Source: Streptosporangiaceae bacterium
Lineage (GTDB): Bacteria; Actinomycetota; Actinomycetes; Streptosporangiales; Streptosporangiaceae
Length of the DNA stretch: 64,000 bases
Direction of reading: 5' to 3'
NCBI GenBank assembly: GCA_030041275.1
Contig: JASHOE010000046.1
Coordinates: 44,221-108,220, forward strand
The translations under genes were made by a program, and so were the position numbers. The notes under the pieces are model-generated. The model was not told where the DNA came from and did not search any database. It was given only the letters and a program-made list of their open reading frames with translations. Positions 32,178-41,710 of this stretch are shown here, one piece after another. How positions within the stretch are numbered: position 1 is the first letter of the stretch; each line of letters starts with the position of its first letter.

Positions 32178-32862
32178 CGGATTCCATCAGCCCGGCCTGA
32201 TAGGCCAGCACGACGGCCTGCACCCTGTCCCTTAGCTGCAGCTTGCTGAGGATCCGGCCAATATGCGTTTTCACCGTTGCCTCGCTCAGCGTGAGCCGAC
32301 GCGCAAGGTCAGCGTTGCTGAGGCCATGGGCCAGCAATCTGAGCACCTCTAGCTCGCGTGGTGTCAGCACCGCCAGATCCGCGCGCAAGTGCGGCACCGC
32401 CGGGTCGGCCGGCGCGAAACGCTCGACCAGCCTGCGGGTGATCGACGGGGCGAGCAGCGCGTCGCCGGAGCGAACCAGCCGGACGGCCGTTACCAGGTAC
32501 TCCGGCGTTACATGCTTGAGCAGGAATCCGCTGGCACCGGCCTGCAGCGCTGCGTAGACGTACTGGTCCAGGTCAAACGTAGTCAGCATGATGATCCGGC
32601 ATGCGCTGGTCGGCTGTGCCGCCAGGATGCGCCGGGTCGCCTCCAGACCGTCCATCACTGGCATCCGGATGTCCATGAGCACCACGTCAGGCTTGTGCTT
32701 GAGCACGACGCCTACAGCCTCGGCCCCGTCCGCCGCTTCCGCGACCACGGAGATGCCGGCTTCGGCCAGGATCAGCCGGAACCCGGTGCGCACCAGCGCC
32801 TGATCGTCAGCGATCACGACCCTAGGTTCCTGCCAGGGCAGCGAAGTGTTGGTGGTGATCAC
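32134..32862 (-). CDS. NarL/FixJ-type response regulator
   Basis: A 242-residue two-domain response regulator. The receiver domain has VVIADDQALVRTG (acidic pocket), phosphorylation Asp64 in VVLMDIRMPVMDG and Lys in LLKHVTPEYL. The C-terminal LuxR-type helix-turn-helix is LTPRELEVLRLLAHGLSNAD then TLSEATVKTHIGRILSKLQL. It overlaps the histidine kinase gene (32862/32859, ATGA), which encodes its partner, and is probably involved in control of the ABC exporter encoded divergently at 34315. Confidence 0.92.
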   Translation of the reverse strand: MITTNTSLPWQEPRVVIADDQALVRTGFRLILAEAGISVVAEAADGAEAVGVVLKHKPDVVLMDIRMPVMDGLEATRRILAAQPTSACRIIMLTTFDLDQYVYAALQAGASGFLLKHVTPEYLVTAVRLVRSGDALLAPSITRRLVERFAPADPAVPHLRADLAVLTPRELEVLRLLAHGLSNADLARRLTLSEATVKTHIGRILSKLQLRDRVQAVVLAYQAGLMESASGEAAAPSQGCTR

Positions 32863-34163
32863 GGCTCGTCCACCGCCGATGCGAACCAGGCGGGCGACGC
32901 CTCGGCATCGGCGGCCACGGCTGGCAGGGCGCAGTCCGGCAGCCGCGCGGTGATGCGCCAGCCTCCGCCAGGGCGCGGCCCGGCGTCCAGGTCGCCGCCG
33001 TACAGTGAAACGCGCTCACGCAAGCCGAGCAAACCGCGACCACTCCCGCCCATCCCACGCTGCCGACCCGGCTCGCCGTTGTCGGTCACGTCAACGACCA
33101 GGCAGTCCGGGCGGTAATCGAGCTCGACGACGGCAGCCGCGCCCCCGGCGTGCTTCATGACGTTGGTGAGGGCTTCCTGCACGACCCGGTACGCCGTGAG
33201 GTCAAGGCCCGGCGGCAGCTGCCGTGCCCGACCGGTGACAATCAGCTCGACCCGGAGCCCTGCGCCGGCGATCCGGTCAACTAGGCCAGGCAGCTCGCTG
33301 AGGCCGGGCTGCGGAAACAAGGCGGGGTCCGGGCCGACACCGCCGGGCGGCGGCTGCATCCCTTCGACCGGAGAAAGCAGGCCGAGCAGGTGCTGCAGCT
33401 CAACCAGCGCTGTCCGCCCGCTCGCCTCGACGGCGAGCAGGGCCGCCCGCGCCTCGTCGGGCCGCCCTGACAAGATCCGCCGCGCCGCCCCGGCTTGAAT
33501 TACCATCACGCTGACGTTGTGTGTCACTACGTCATGCAGCTCGCCGGCGATCCTCGACCGCTCGGCCGCGAGCGCCTGCAACGTCGCGGCCGCGTGCTCA
33601 GCGCGGGCGCGCGCGAGCCGTTCCTGAGAGTCACCGGCGCGGCGCTGCCACTGATGTACTGCGCTACCCACTAGGACGACCGGCACGAGAATGAACAAAG
33701 CGGTGAACCTGCCGGGCTGCGGGACCGAGGTATCCGGATAGGCAATCGTGATTACGACAGCCGCGAGCAGCACGCTTATGAACGCGGCGCCGCGGAATCG
33801 GCTGTGCACGATCGCTGAGTACGCGGCCAGCACGACGGCGACGACAGAGACGAACGTCGCGTCCGGCCGATCGGCGAGTATTCCGAGCAGGATCACCCAG
33901 AAGACCCCGACCGGGAGGACTCGCCGCCACGCCAGCGGCACCGTGGTTGCGATGACGGACGCGAGGGCGGCCGGGGTCGGTACCGCCGCTGGCCCCCGGT
34001 GCCGGGCGTTGCCGATCGCTATCGCGAGTGAGGCCGCAACCGCGGCGAGCGCGAGCAGCCCGTCCAGCGCGAGTGCCCGGCCCGTCGGGGCCGCTCGCGG
34101 CTCGGCGGACCGGGCGAACCGCATCGCCGCCGCTGGCCAGGTCCGCACGCCGGAGATGATCAC
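32859..34163 (-). CDS. Sensor histidine kinase, DesK/HisKA_3 type
   Basis: A 434-residue membrane kinase with about five or six TM segments in the first 170 residues (ALAAVAASLAIAIG, VFWVILLGILAD, VVAVVLAAYSAIV, FISVLLAAVVITIA, FTALFILVPVVLVG). The dimerisation region has phospho-acceptor His210 in AGELHDVVTHNVSVM, and the C-terminal ATPase has VVQEALTNVMKHAG (N box) and GRGLLGLRERVSLYGG. It is four-base coupled to the response regulator. It diverges from an ABC transporter gene, a layout typical of cell-envelope stress or antimicrobial-detoxification modules; the signal is unknown. Confidence 0.92.
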   Translation of the reverse strand: MIISGVRTWPAAAMRFARSAEPRAAPTGRALALDGLLALAAVAASLAIAIGNARHRGPAAVPTPAALASVIATTVPLAWRRVLPVGVFWVILLGILADRPDATFVSVVAVVLAAYSAIVHSRFRGAAFISVLLAAVVITIAYPDTSVPQPGRFTALFILVPVVLVGSAVHQWQRRAGDSQERLARARAEHAAATLQALAAERSRIAGELHDVVTHNVSVMVIQAGAARRILSGRPDEARAALLAVEASGRTALVELQHLLGLLSPVEGMQPPPGGVGPDPALFPQPGLSELPGLVDRIAGAGLRVELIVTGRARQLPPGLDLTAYRVVQEALTNVMKHAGGAAAVVELDYRPDCLVVDVTDNGEPGRQRGMGGSGRGLLGLRERVSLYGGDLDAGPRPGGGWRITARLPDCALPAVAADAEASPAWFASAVDEP

Positions 34164-34314
34164 GGGATCATTGTTACGGCCGCCGCCCTAGAAAGCGTCC
34201 GCCAGCTGACGTAGACCGTTACCTCAAAAGGATGATGCCCGGCCGAGGTGCGGCCGATGTGGTAGCGAAGTTGCGGTTTTCGGCGGACGCGCCCGGCAGG
34301 GATGCCTGGCTACC

Positions 34315-35016
34315 GTGCCGGGCATGGATGCGCTGATTCGGATCGATGATGTAACGAAGCAGTACGACCGGGCCGGCCAGCCGGCGCTCGACGGCGTTGG
34401 CCTGCAGGTGGCGGCTGGTGAGGCTGTCGCCATCATGGGCCCGTCCGGAAGCGGCAAGTCGACGCTGCTGAATCTCGTTGCCGGTCTCGACCGTCCCACG
34501 AGCGGAACGGTGACTGTCGCCGGTGTGCGGATTGACACCCTGTCGGAAACGGCCCTGGCGCGGTACCGCCGCCGCACGATCGGCATGATCTTCCAGTTCT
34601 TCAACCTCCTCGACGACCTGACGGTCGAGGACAACGTGCTGCTCCCGGCTCAGCTTGCAGGTGTCCGCCGGGCAGAGGCGCGGTCCAGGGCCGACGAATT
34701 GCTCGCCGCCTTGCGCATCTCGCAGCACGCGCGTGACTACCCGGCCCGGCTGTCGGGCGGTGAGCGGCAGCGGGTTGCGATCGCGAGAGCACTGGTCAAC
34801 CGGCCAACTCTGCTACTGGCCGATGAGCCGACCGGTGCCCTCGACACCGCGACGGGCGAGCAGATCGGCGAGGTACTGCTGGACCTCAACCACACGGGGC
34901 AAACACTGCTGCTCGTCACCCACAACCCCGACCTGGCCGCCCGCTACGCGAGCCGCACGGTCGAGCTCGTCGACGGCAAGCTCGCCAGCGATGTCACGAC
35001 CGGGGTGCGGCGATGA
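34315..35016 (+). CDS. ABC exporter ATP-binding protein (MacB/LolD-like)
   Basis: A 233-residue ATPase with all motifs: Walker A GPSGSGKST, Q-loop at IFQFFNLLDDLT, signature LSGGERQRVAIARAL, Walker B LLLADEPTGALD and switch His in LLVTHNPDLA. FtsX-type permease ATPases of this class drive mechanical export or extraction of peptides and lipids. It ends by overlapping the permease start (ATGA), and diverges from the two-component genes. Start ATG 34315 or 34324. Confidence 0.92.
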   Translation: MPGMDALIRIDDVTKQYDRAGQPALDGVGLQVAAGEAVAIMGPSGSGKSTLLNLVAGLDRPTSGTVTVAGVRIDTLSETALARYRRRTIGMIFQFFNLLDDLTVEDNVLLPAQLAGVRRAEARSRADELLAALRISQHARDYPARLSGGERQRVAIARALVNRPTLLLADEPTGALDTATGEQIGEVLLDLNHTGQTLLLVTHNPDLAARYASRTVELVDGKLASDVTTGVRR

Positions 35017-37409
35017 GCCGGCTCGGCCGCCGCTTCGGGGCAATTGCAGTCGCCGCGCGCGGCGGCGTCGCACGACGCCGTGCGACCACGATCGTGATCG
35101 GCGTCGTGGTCTTGGTCTCGACTGCCGCCTGCGTGCTGGCACTTGGCCTCGTCGTCGACTCCGCGTCACCGTTCGATACCGCCTTCGCCGCGCAGCACGG
35201 CGCACACCTGGTCGCCACGGTCGACGCCACCGGAGCCACGCCGACGCGGCTGGCCGCAACCCGCAGGCTCCCCGGCGTCACCGCGTCGGCCGGCCCATAC
35301 CCTGAGGTCACGGTGTCTCCCCTCATCAAGGTGGGATCGGAACGAGGCGGATTCGGGGCGCCGTCGCTCACCCTGGTCGGCCGCCCATCTGCCACCGGCC
35401 CGCTCGACGACCTGATCCTCGAACGGGGTCACTGGCCCCGACAGCCAGGCGAGGTCGTGCTGTCGAGCACCGCGCCGGTCGGGTTGCCGCTCGGCACGCA
35501 TTTCACCGCGCGTGGGGTTCCCGGATCGCCAGCGCTGACGGTGGTCGGGATCGCTAACTCCGTCACGCAGTCGGCCGACGGCTGGGTCCTGCCCGCCGAG
35601 ATCGCCAGGCTGCGGACACCCGGCTCGGTGCCGACCGTGCAGGTGCTTTACCGGTTCGCCACGGCAAGCTCAGGCACGGAGTTGCGAGCCGATATTCACA
35701 CGCTGGCCGGGTCCCTACCTCGTGGCGCGCTGACGTCCACGCAGACCTATCTTGCGGTGAGACAGCAGCAGACGTCGGGCCTCGCGCCGATCGTCCCGCT
35801 CGTCGTCGCGTTCGGCGTCATCGGCTTGGTGCTCTCCGTGCTCGTCGTCGTCAACGTTGTGGGCGGTGCGGTGGCGGCGGGCGCCAGGCGGATCGGGGTG
35901 CTGAAGAGCATCGGCTTCACGCCAGGTCAGGTCGTCACCACCTACGCTGGGCAGGTTGCGCTGCCGGCCCTCGTAGGCTGTCTCGCCGGAGTGGTGGTCG
36001 GGAACGTCCTGTCGGTGCCGCTGCTGAACAGAACGGCGAGCGTCTAACAGGTCGGCGCGCTTTCGGTCCCGGCCTGGGTCGACGTATGCGTCCCGGCGGC
36101 CATGTGCTGCCTGGCCGGCATCGCAGCGGTGGCCCCGGCCATCCGGGCCGGACGCCTGAGCGCGGTCGAGGCGATCGCCACCGGGCGCGCCCCGCTCCAA
36201 GGCCGCGGACGGGTGGCACACCGAATCCTTCGGGCGCTGCCGCTGCCGCTGCCGCGGCCCGTCACGATCGGTCTCGCGGCGCCGTTTACCCGGCCGGCTC
36301 GCACAGCTGTGACGCTCGCGGCAGTGCTGCTGGGCGCCACCGCCGTGACCTTCGCAGTCGGCCTGACCGGATCACTGGACCGGGTGGTGGTAGGCCTGTC
36401 CCATTCCCAGGCCGAGCCGGTCCAGGTCTACTTGCCGTCCGGCGGCATGGTTAAGCACATCGGCCCGGGCCCGGCCCCGGTAGTGCCGCCGGTCTCCGTG
36501 CAGGAGCGCGCCACCGAATCCGCGCTCCGGGCTCAGCCGGGGACCCTGCGATACGTGGCAGAAGCCGACGAGCAGGTCAGCGTCGTCGGCCTTGCGGGCC
36601 AGGTGGCCCTCACGGCGTTCCGCGGCGATGCGCAGTCGACCGGGTACGACCTGATCAGCGGACACTGGTACACCGGCGCCGGCCAGGCCGTCGTTCCCAC
36701 GAATTTCCTCACCGTCACGGGCACGACGGTTGGGGACACGGTCACCATCAGCTTTCACGGCCAGCTGATCCCGGTGCGGATCGTCGGCGAGGTGTTCGAC
36801 ACCAGCAACCGCGGACTGGACCTGCTCACTGACTGGCGGACTATCGCGGCCGCTGACCCCGGCCTCGCCCCGTCGGCGTACGACGTCGGCCTGCGTGCGG
36901 GCATCGGCCCGCAGCGCTATGCGGCCGGGCTGGCAAGGACGCTCAGGACGGCAGACGGGATCAGCCTGAACAGGAACGACTCGTTCTTCGCCGTCCTGAC
37001 CGCCCTGATCGCACTGCTGACCCTGCTGCTCGCTGTGGTTGCCGCGCTGGGGGTGCTCAACACGGTCGTGCTGCACACCAGGGAGCGTGTCCATGACCTG
37101 GGCGTCTTCAAGGCCATTGGAATGACACCGCGGCAGACCATCCTGGTCGTTACCTGCTGGGTGGCCGGCACCGGGCTCGCCGCCGGCGTCGTCGCTGTCC
37201 CAGCCGGGATAGGGGTGCACCGGTTCGTTCTGCCGATCATGGCGCACGCGGCGGCCACGAACGTTCCGGCCAGTTACGTTGACGTCTACAGCGGGCCCGA
37301 ACTGGCCTTGCTGGCTCTTGCCGGTCTCGTGATCGCGGTCGCTGGTGCGCTGCTGCCTGCCAGCTGGGCTGCAGTATCCAGGACGGCGGTGGCATTGCGG
37401 GCAGAGTGA
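35013..37409 (+). pseudogene. FtsX/MacB-type ABC permease interrupted by an in-frame stop
   Basis: Reads as one permease of about 798 residues with two FtsX domains and a large extracytoplasmic region. TM segments include VIGVVVLVSTAACVLALGLV and LVVAFGVIGLVLSVLVVVNV; the second FtsX set starts near 36980. A TAA at 36045-36047 stops the first part after LLNRTASV; the same frame continues without a break into QVGALSVPAWVDVCVPAAMC and on to 37409. One base change (a Tyr-type codon to TAA) explains this. Two separate chains (35013-36047 and 36102-37409) made from restarted translation are possible, as is a sequencing error. Its ATPase gene directly upstream is intact. Confidence 0.8.
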
Positions 37410-37412
37410 CTG

Positions 37413-38159
37413 CTACCCGCCAGCTCCGAAGACGTCGGCGAGGAAGCCGCGGGTGGCGGCGAAGGAACGAGTGTCAGCCGCCAGGTCATAAGCCACTCCA
37501 GGGACTGATCCGGGTGTCGCGTCGGAGTGGGTGAAGCCGTGGAGCGCGCCGCCGTACATGATCAGCTGCCAGTCCGCCCCGGCCCCGTTCATCTCCTCGG
37601 CGAACGCTGTCACATCGCTGAGCGGCACGTGCGGGTCCAGGGCACCGTGGCAGACCAGCAAGCTGGCCCGGACTGCACCTGGCTTTGCTCGCCTGCTGGT
37701 GGCCAGGCTGCCATGAATGCTCACCGCGCCCGCCATGGGTTCGCCGGACCGCGCGAGTGCGAGCGCTACCATGCCGCCGAAGCAGAAGCCGATCGCGGCC
37801 ACCCGGCCGTCAGCGTCCGGGCAGCGCGACAGGGCGGCCAGCCCCGCCCGCGCCCGGCGCACCATCAGCGGCGGGTCATCCCGAAGCGTCGTGAGACAGC
37901 TGATCACGCGGGCGCGATCGCCTGCCACGCCGTCGCCGAACATGTCGCAGGCCAACACGACGTACCCGAGTGCCGCGTACCGCCGGGCCTGCCCGCGGGC
38001 GTGTTCATCGAGGCCGCCGCCTCCGTGGACGAGCAGCACGCCGGGGCGCACGCCAGTCTGCGCTTCGTCGCGGCAGAGCACGCCAGTCAGTGACGTGTCC
38101 ACGTCGCTGTACGGCCAGTCAAGAGAGGTGATATTCGCGCCAGAATCAGCTGAGGTCAC
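37413..38159 (-). CDS. Dienelactone hydrolase family protein
   Basis: A 248-residue alpha/beta hydrolase of the dienelactone hydrolase type, with Cys as nucleophile: Cys126 in AIGFCFGGMVAL. The late acid is in LVCHGALDPHVPLSD and the His in YGGALHGFTH. DLH enzymes hydrolyse dienelactones and related lactones or esters in aromatic catabolism. It is the lone gene on this strand between the ABC exporter (converging, four bases away) and the SRPBCC gene (diverging). An AT-rich stretch around 38180-38260 upstream is probably its promoter zone. Confidence 0.87.
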   Translation of the reverse strand: MTSADSGANITSLDWPYSDVDTSLTGVLCRDEAQTGVRPGVLLVHGGGGLDEHARGQARRYAALGYVVLACDMFGDGVAGDRARVISCLTTLRDDPPLMVRRARAGLAALSRCPDADGRVAAIGFCFGGMVALALARSGEPMAGAVSIHGSLATSRRAKPGAVRASLLVCHGALDPHVPLSDVTAFAEEMNGAGADWQLIMYGGALHGFTHSDATPGSVPGVAYDLAADTRSFAATRGFLADVFGAGG

Positions 38160-38408
38160 GCGTCAGAAGATACCAGCCATTTCCTGCTCTTTCTTTCCAT
38201 AATACCACAGAATAATAAATAAAGAAAGCGGTCCCTAATACCGATGTGATTTCATTTTCGCCCGCAGGGCGGACACGTGGTCGTCGGGCTCGGCGTGCAG
38301 GCTCCGCGTGCTAGATCGGGCCGGCTTCCCACCTGTTAGGTTCTGCCGCGGCCTGGTGTCTACCAAATTGCAAGCATCGGCCAAGCTTCTGGTCAGGGAG
38401 GACCAAAG

Positions 38409-38831
38409 ATGAGTATTCAACAGGTAGCCATAATTCCTGCCAAGCCGGCACAGGTGTACGCGATCCTCGCGGATGCCGAGGCGCTGTCCGCCCTGTCCGG
38501 GATGACGGGGAAGGCGGGGTATTCGGCGGGCGACGAGTTCTCCGCCTTCGATGGTCACGTGACCGGGCGGCAGATCGACCTAGTCCCAGACCACCGGGTG
38601 GTGCAGGCGTGGCGCTTCCCAGTGTGGGAGCCGGGGCGGTACACGATCGTGCACTTCACGCTCGAGGCCGACAGCGGCGGGACACGCCTGGTTGTCGACC
38701 AGGATGGCGAGCCAGATGAGGCCGACGCGCTCGGCTGCCACCAGAACTGGCACGATCATCTGGATGCCAACTGGCCAACCTTCTACTTCGCTCCGGTCGC
38801 CCGGTACTTCGGGGCCCAGGCCACCAGCTGA
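38409..38831 (+). CDS. SRPBCC (AHSA1/START-like) domain protein
   Basis: A 140-residue single-domain protein of the SRPBCC hot-dog-like ligand-binding group. Typical pieces are IPAKPAQVYAILADAEALSA, FDGHVTGRQIDLVPDHRVVQ and FTLEADSGGTRLVVDQDGEP. It is 76 bases upstream of the SigG-like sigma gene; such pairs are common in actinobacteria. Ligand unknown. Start ATG 38409 follows AGGGAGGACC. The AT-rich 38180-38260 interval upstream holds a possible promoter but no clear boxes. Confidence 0.85.
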   Translation: MSIQQVAIIPAKPAQVYAILADAEALSALSGMTGKAGYSAGDEFSAFDGHVTGRQIDLVPDHRVVQAWRFPVWEPGRYTIVHFTLEADSGGTRLVVDQDGEPDEADALGCHQNWHDHLDANWPTFYFAPVARYFGAQATS

Positions 38832-38907
38832 CACGGCGCTGGCGGCCGGCGGGCGTCACGTCTGACCGGCCGCCCCGGACCGGAACGAAGCGAAGGAGAG
38901 GTGCTGC

Positions 38908-39945
38908 ATGGCCGACGGCGCGCTGCTGGAGCTAGCCCGCTCGGGCGATGAGGCAGCCTTCGCTGAGCTGGTCACGCCGTATCGCCGCGAGCTGCACGTG
39001 CACTGCTACCGCATGCTTGGCTCGTTTGACGATGCCGACGACGCGCTGCAGGACACTCTCGTCGCGGCCTGGCGCGGGCTGCCAGCCTTCCAGGCCCGAG
39101 CGTCCGTGCGCACCTGGCTGTACCGGATCGCGACCAATACGTGCCTGAACCTGATCCGCGGAGCCGCACGGAGACCGCAGATGACTCAGCCCCTACCCGC
39201 CGCCGCGCCACAACCCAGCGGCTCAGTCGAGGTCACCTGGCTTCAGCCGTATCCCGACAAGCTGCTCGATGGCCTGCCAGACAGCGACCTCGGACCCGAG
39301 GCGCGGGTCGAGCGGACCGAGGCGGTGTCGCTGGCGTTTGTCACCGCGCTTCAGCTGCTCTCGCCGCGCGCCCGCGCCATGCTCATCCTGGGGGATGTGC
39401 TCGGTTTCACCGCACGTGAGATCGCCGACGTCCTCGGCTCCAGCCAGGAGGCCGTGGCGATGGCGGCGAGCCGTGCCCGCAGGAAGCTTCGCCAGCACGC
39501 GCCAGCACCCGAAGCGTCGCACGGCGCGGCGGGGACTCCGGCGCAGGAAAGGATGGCTCGCCGCCTGGCCGCGGCTCTGGCCGCGCACGACATAGATGCC
39601 GTCGTGAGCCTGCTCGCGGCTGACATCCAGATCGCGATGCCGCCGCTGCCCGCCGTCTGGCAGGGCCGGGAGCGCGCGGCCGAGTTCCTCACCGAGGTGG
39701 CGTTCCGGCTAGTCCCTGAAGCGCGCTTCATCGAGACGCGCGCGAACAGACAACCCGCGCTGGCCGTGTATACCCGTGACCGGGCCAGCGGCCTGTGGCG
39801 CGGCAGCGGACTGCTGGTCATCACGCAGCGCGGCGACCAGATCTCCGGGCTGACGCGGTTCGAGTCGCACACGCTGCGGCCGTTCGGCCTGCCTGGTATC
39901 CTGCCGGACCACGACGCGCCCGGCACGTCACCCGGCCGCGCGTAG
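38908..39945 (+). CDS. ECF sigma factor with C-terminal SnoaL-like domain (SigG type)
   Basis: A 345-residue sigma factor. Region 2 is YRMLGSFDDADDALQDTLVA and RTWLYRIATNTCLNLIRGAA; region 4 is ALQLLSPRARAMLILGDVLG and FTAREIADVLGSSQEAVAM. The C-terminal about 125 residues form a SnoaL/NTF2-like domain (AHDIDAVVSLLAADIQIAMP), usual in the ECF41/ECF56 (SigG and SigJ) groups that lack a separate anti-sigma factor; this domain modulates activity. ATG 38908 follows AAGGAGAGG. It is next to an SRPBCC protein gene and near an ADP-ribosyltransferase-like gene. Confidence 0.9.
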   Translation: MADGALLELARSGDEAAFAELVTPYRRELHVHCYRMLGSFDDADDALQDTLVAAWRGLPAFQARASVRTWLYRIATNTCLNLIRGAARRPQMTQPLPAAAPQPSGSVEVTWLQPYPDKLLDGLPDSDLGPEARVERTEAVSLAFVTALQLLSPRARAMLILGDVLGFTAREIADVLGSSQEAVAMAASRARRKLRQHAPAPEASHGAAGTPAQERMARRLAAALAAHDIDAVVSLLAADIQIAMPPLPAVWQGRERAAEFLTEVAFRLVPEARFIETRANRQPALAVYTRDRASGLWRGSGLLVITQRGDQISGLTRFESHTLRPFGLPGILPDHDAPGTSPGRA

Positions 39946-40006
39946 CTTCCGCGCCCACCGGCGGAATCTGGCCGACCCGGCGAGCCGACGATCGTGCTCA
40001 CGGGTG

Positions 40007-41002
40007 TCATATCAGCCGGCCGTCGGCAAACAGGACGGCCTCTGCTTCGAGGTACTTGCCGTTCATGGCCGCTGTCTCCAAGAAGGTCATGAACAGACGC
40101 TGTACTGGCAGTTCGCGGCGCATCAGCACGGCAGTCGGCGATGTCGCTGAGTCGAAGTGGCTCTCGGCGACGCTTCTCGACATGCTGGCGGAGATCAGTC
40201 CGACGCGCGATGGTTCGAACTCGGCGTCTGTTTGCAGGCCGATGCCGCGGTAAAGCATCAATCCAGCAGGGGCAGCGCGGCTCCAGAGCGCCTGTACAAA
40301 TCCGCTGCGGATGCGTATATGAGCCGCTCGACGTTCCTCGCTCCACGTCCCGGACATGCTCGACTCGTCGCGGATGATTTTGCCGTGGTAGCCGCACAGC
40401 CCGAGCCTTGCCATGGTGATGAGGTGTGCCCGGACCAGATCCCCTGAGCCAGGGTTGCTGACGTACTTCGAAGCGATCCGGTCGTCCATGTCGGGCAGCC
40501 CAGGGGGCAAGCTTTCGGCGAGGTACTCCGCGAGCCATCGGATCGCTTCCTGGCTGCCACGCCGACTGGCGATATGAGGCGTGACGTCGATCGTGTCGGG
40601 CGCGCCGTGCGCGGCCAGCCAGGCATCTGCTCGGGCGCGCTCAGCCGCGACCTGCTGCATGGTCTCGCGATGGCTTTCCTGCTCCACCGCGATCCTCACG
40701 GTGACGTCGAGCTGCCGGATGATGTTTTCCATGCTGGCCACCGCGATGGCGTCGGCGCAGGCGCTCTCCGGCGCGAACTGGTAATGACTGACTTCTTCTA
40801 GCGGGACCAGCCACCGGGCTCCGCTGTCCTCGAAGGCGAGAATCTCGACCTCGAAATATCCGTGCTGCGTATCGATGCCCGTGACCCGTGCTGGCGTGCG
40901 CCGGGCGTCGAGCATGCGCGCGTGGTTGCCGGGCACGAGCCAGGACAGACTCCCGGCCGAGAACTGGTCATCGGGCAAGGCGGCCGGATCAGACTGATAC
41001 AT
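40007..41002 (-). CDS. Putative ADP-ribosyltransferase (R-S-E type)
   Basis: A 331-residue protein without recognised relatives by name, but with the three hallmarks of the arginine-type ADP-ribosyltransferase fold in order: Arg252 in LMLYRGIG, the S-x-S motif at Ser271/Ser273 in LISASMSRSVAESHF, and the E-x-E motif at Glu319/Glu321 in YLEAEAVLF. The N-terminal about 190 residues are another domain, mainly helical after residue 90 (AVASMENIIRQLDVTVRIAV, RADAWLAAHG). No signal peptide. ATG 41002 is chosen because the longer frame to 41137 would overlap the upstream SRPBCC gene (stop at 41055). If active it would transfer ADP-ribose from NAD+ to a protein; target and immunity partner are unknown. 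Confidence 0.7.
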   Translation of the reverse strand: MYQSDPAALPDDQFSAGSLSWLVPGNHARMLDARRTPARVTGIDTQHGYFEVEILAFEDSGARWLVPLEEVSHYQFAPESACADAIAVASMENIIRQLDVTVRIAVEQESHRETMQQVAAERARADAWLAAHGAPDTIDVTPHIASRRGSQEAIRWLAEYLAESLPPGLPDMDDRIASKYVSNPGSGDLVRAHLITMARLGLCGYHGKIIRDESSMSGTWSEERRAAHIRIRSGFVQALWSRAAPAGLMLYRGIGLQTDAEFEPSRVGLISASMSRSVAESHFDSATSPTAVLMRRELPVQRLFMTFLETAAMNGKYLEAEAVLFADGRLI

Positions 41003-41054
41003 GTCCTGCCTTGCTACCGGGCGTAAGCCGCCACCGGGTGGCGTTGGCCGCGCC

Positions 41055-41540
41055 TCAGGAGTGCGGGTCGGGGCCGGGGTCGCTGCCCCCGGCGAGGGCG
41101 ACGAGCCGCGGAAGGTAGGTGTTCCAGGCAATGTCATGTCCTTCGCGGAGTGAGTTGCTGGGCAGGTCGTCGTGCCGGAGGGTCAGTCTGGTGCCTCCGT
41201 CCTCGTCGTCGAGCGTGACGGTGACGCGCGTGCTTCCCGGCGGCATAGCGCTTGCTCCGTCCGGCTCGCCTCCCTTGCGCTTGGTCCGCGAGGCTGCCTG
41301 GTCGCTGGCGAAGCCCCAGCTGAAAACGACCCGGTGCGGGCGAGCGACCTCGAGAAACTGCCCGGCGGCCTCGAACCCGTCGGGCATGCGCACGCGGTAC
41401 ACGCCCCCCGGCACCGGTTCGAGGGCAGCCTCGCTGCCCATCCACCGCACGTACCGGGCCGGGTCGGTGAGGTAGCGGAAGACGTCGTCCGGCGCGGCTG
41501 GCAGGTGCACGGACACTTCGACTGGGACGATCTCAGTCAT
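41055..41540 (-). CDS. SRPBCC (AHSA1-like) domain protein
   Basis: A 161-residue single-domain protein: VSVHLPAAPDDVFRYLTDPA opens the SRPBCC fold, PDGFEAAGQFLEVARPHRVV and TVTLDDEDGGTRLTLRHDDL follow. It is 52 bases upstream of the ADP-ribosyltransferase-like gene on the same strand, so they may share a message, but a functional link is only inferred from order. The ligand is unknown. Confidence 0.83.
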   Translation of the reverse strand: MTEIVPVEVSVHLPAAPDDVFRYLTDPARYVRWMGSEAALEPVPGGVYRVRMPDGFEAAGQFLEVARPHRVVFSWGFASDQAASRTKRKGGEPDGASAMPPGSTRVTVTLDDEDGGTRLTLRHDDLPSNSLREGHDIAWNTYLPRLVALAGGSDPGPDPHS

Positions 41541-41710
41541 GGCCGGCTCTCAGCGTCCCGATCCGCGCGGACGGTGGGCAAGTAGGTTGACATGACGGCC
41601 TCCGTGAGGTGATCGGTTCAGGTGCTGGTATAGACACCGGACCAGCCACGAACTGGACGCAACGCGAGTGTGCAACCATATGCGCTGGTCCGCCGAGGAA
41701 AGGCCGTGCT

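Noticed and set aside
38180..38260. AT-rich patch as an integration site or element boundary
   Set aside because: No tRNA, direct repeats, integrase or transposase nearby; better explained as promoter zone. A weak inverted repeat CTTTCTTT/AAAGAAAG (38189-38196, 38221-38228) has a 24-base loop and no clear role.
41003..41137. N-terminal extension of the ADP-ribosyltransferase-like ORF to 41137
   Set aside because: Would overlap the upstream SRPBCC stop at 41055 on the same strand and the added part is Pro/Thr-rich; ATG 41002 fits better.
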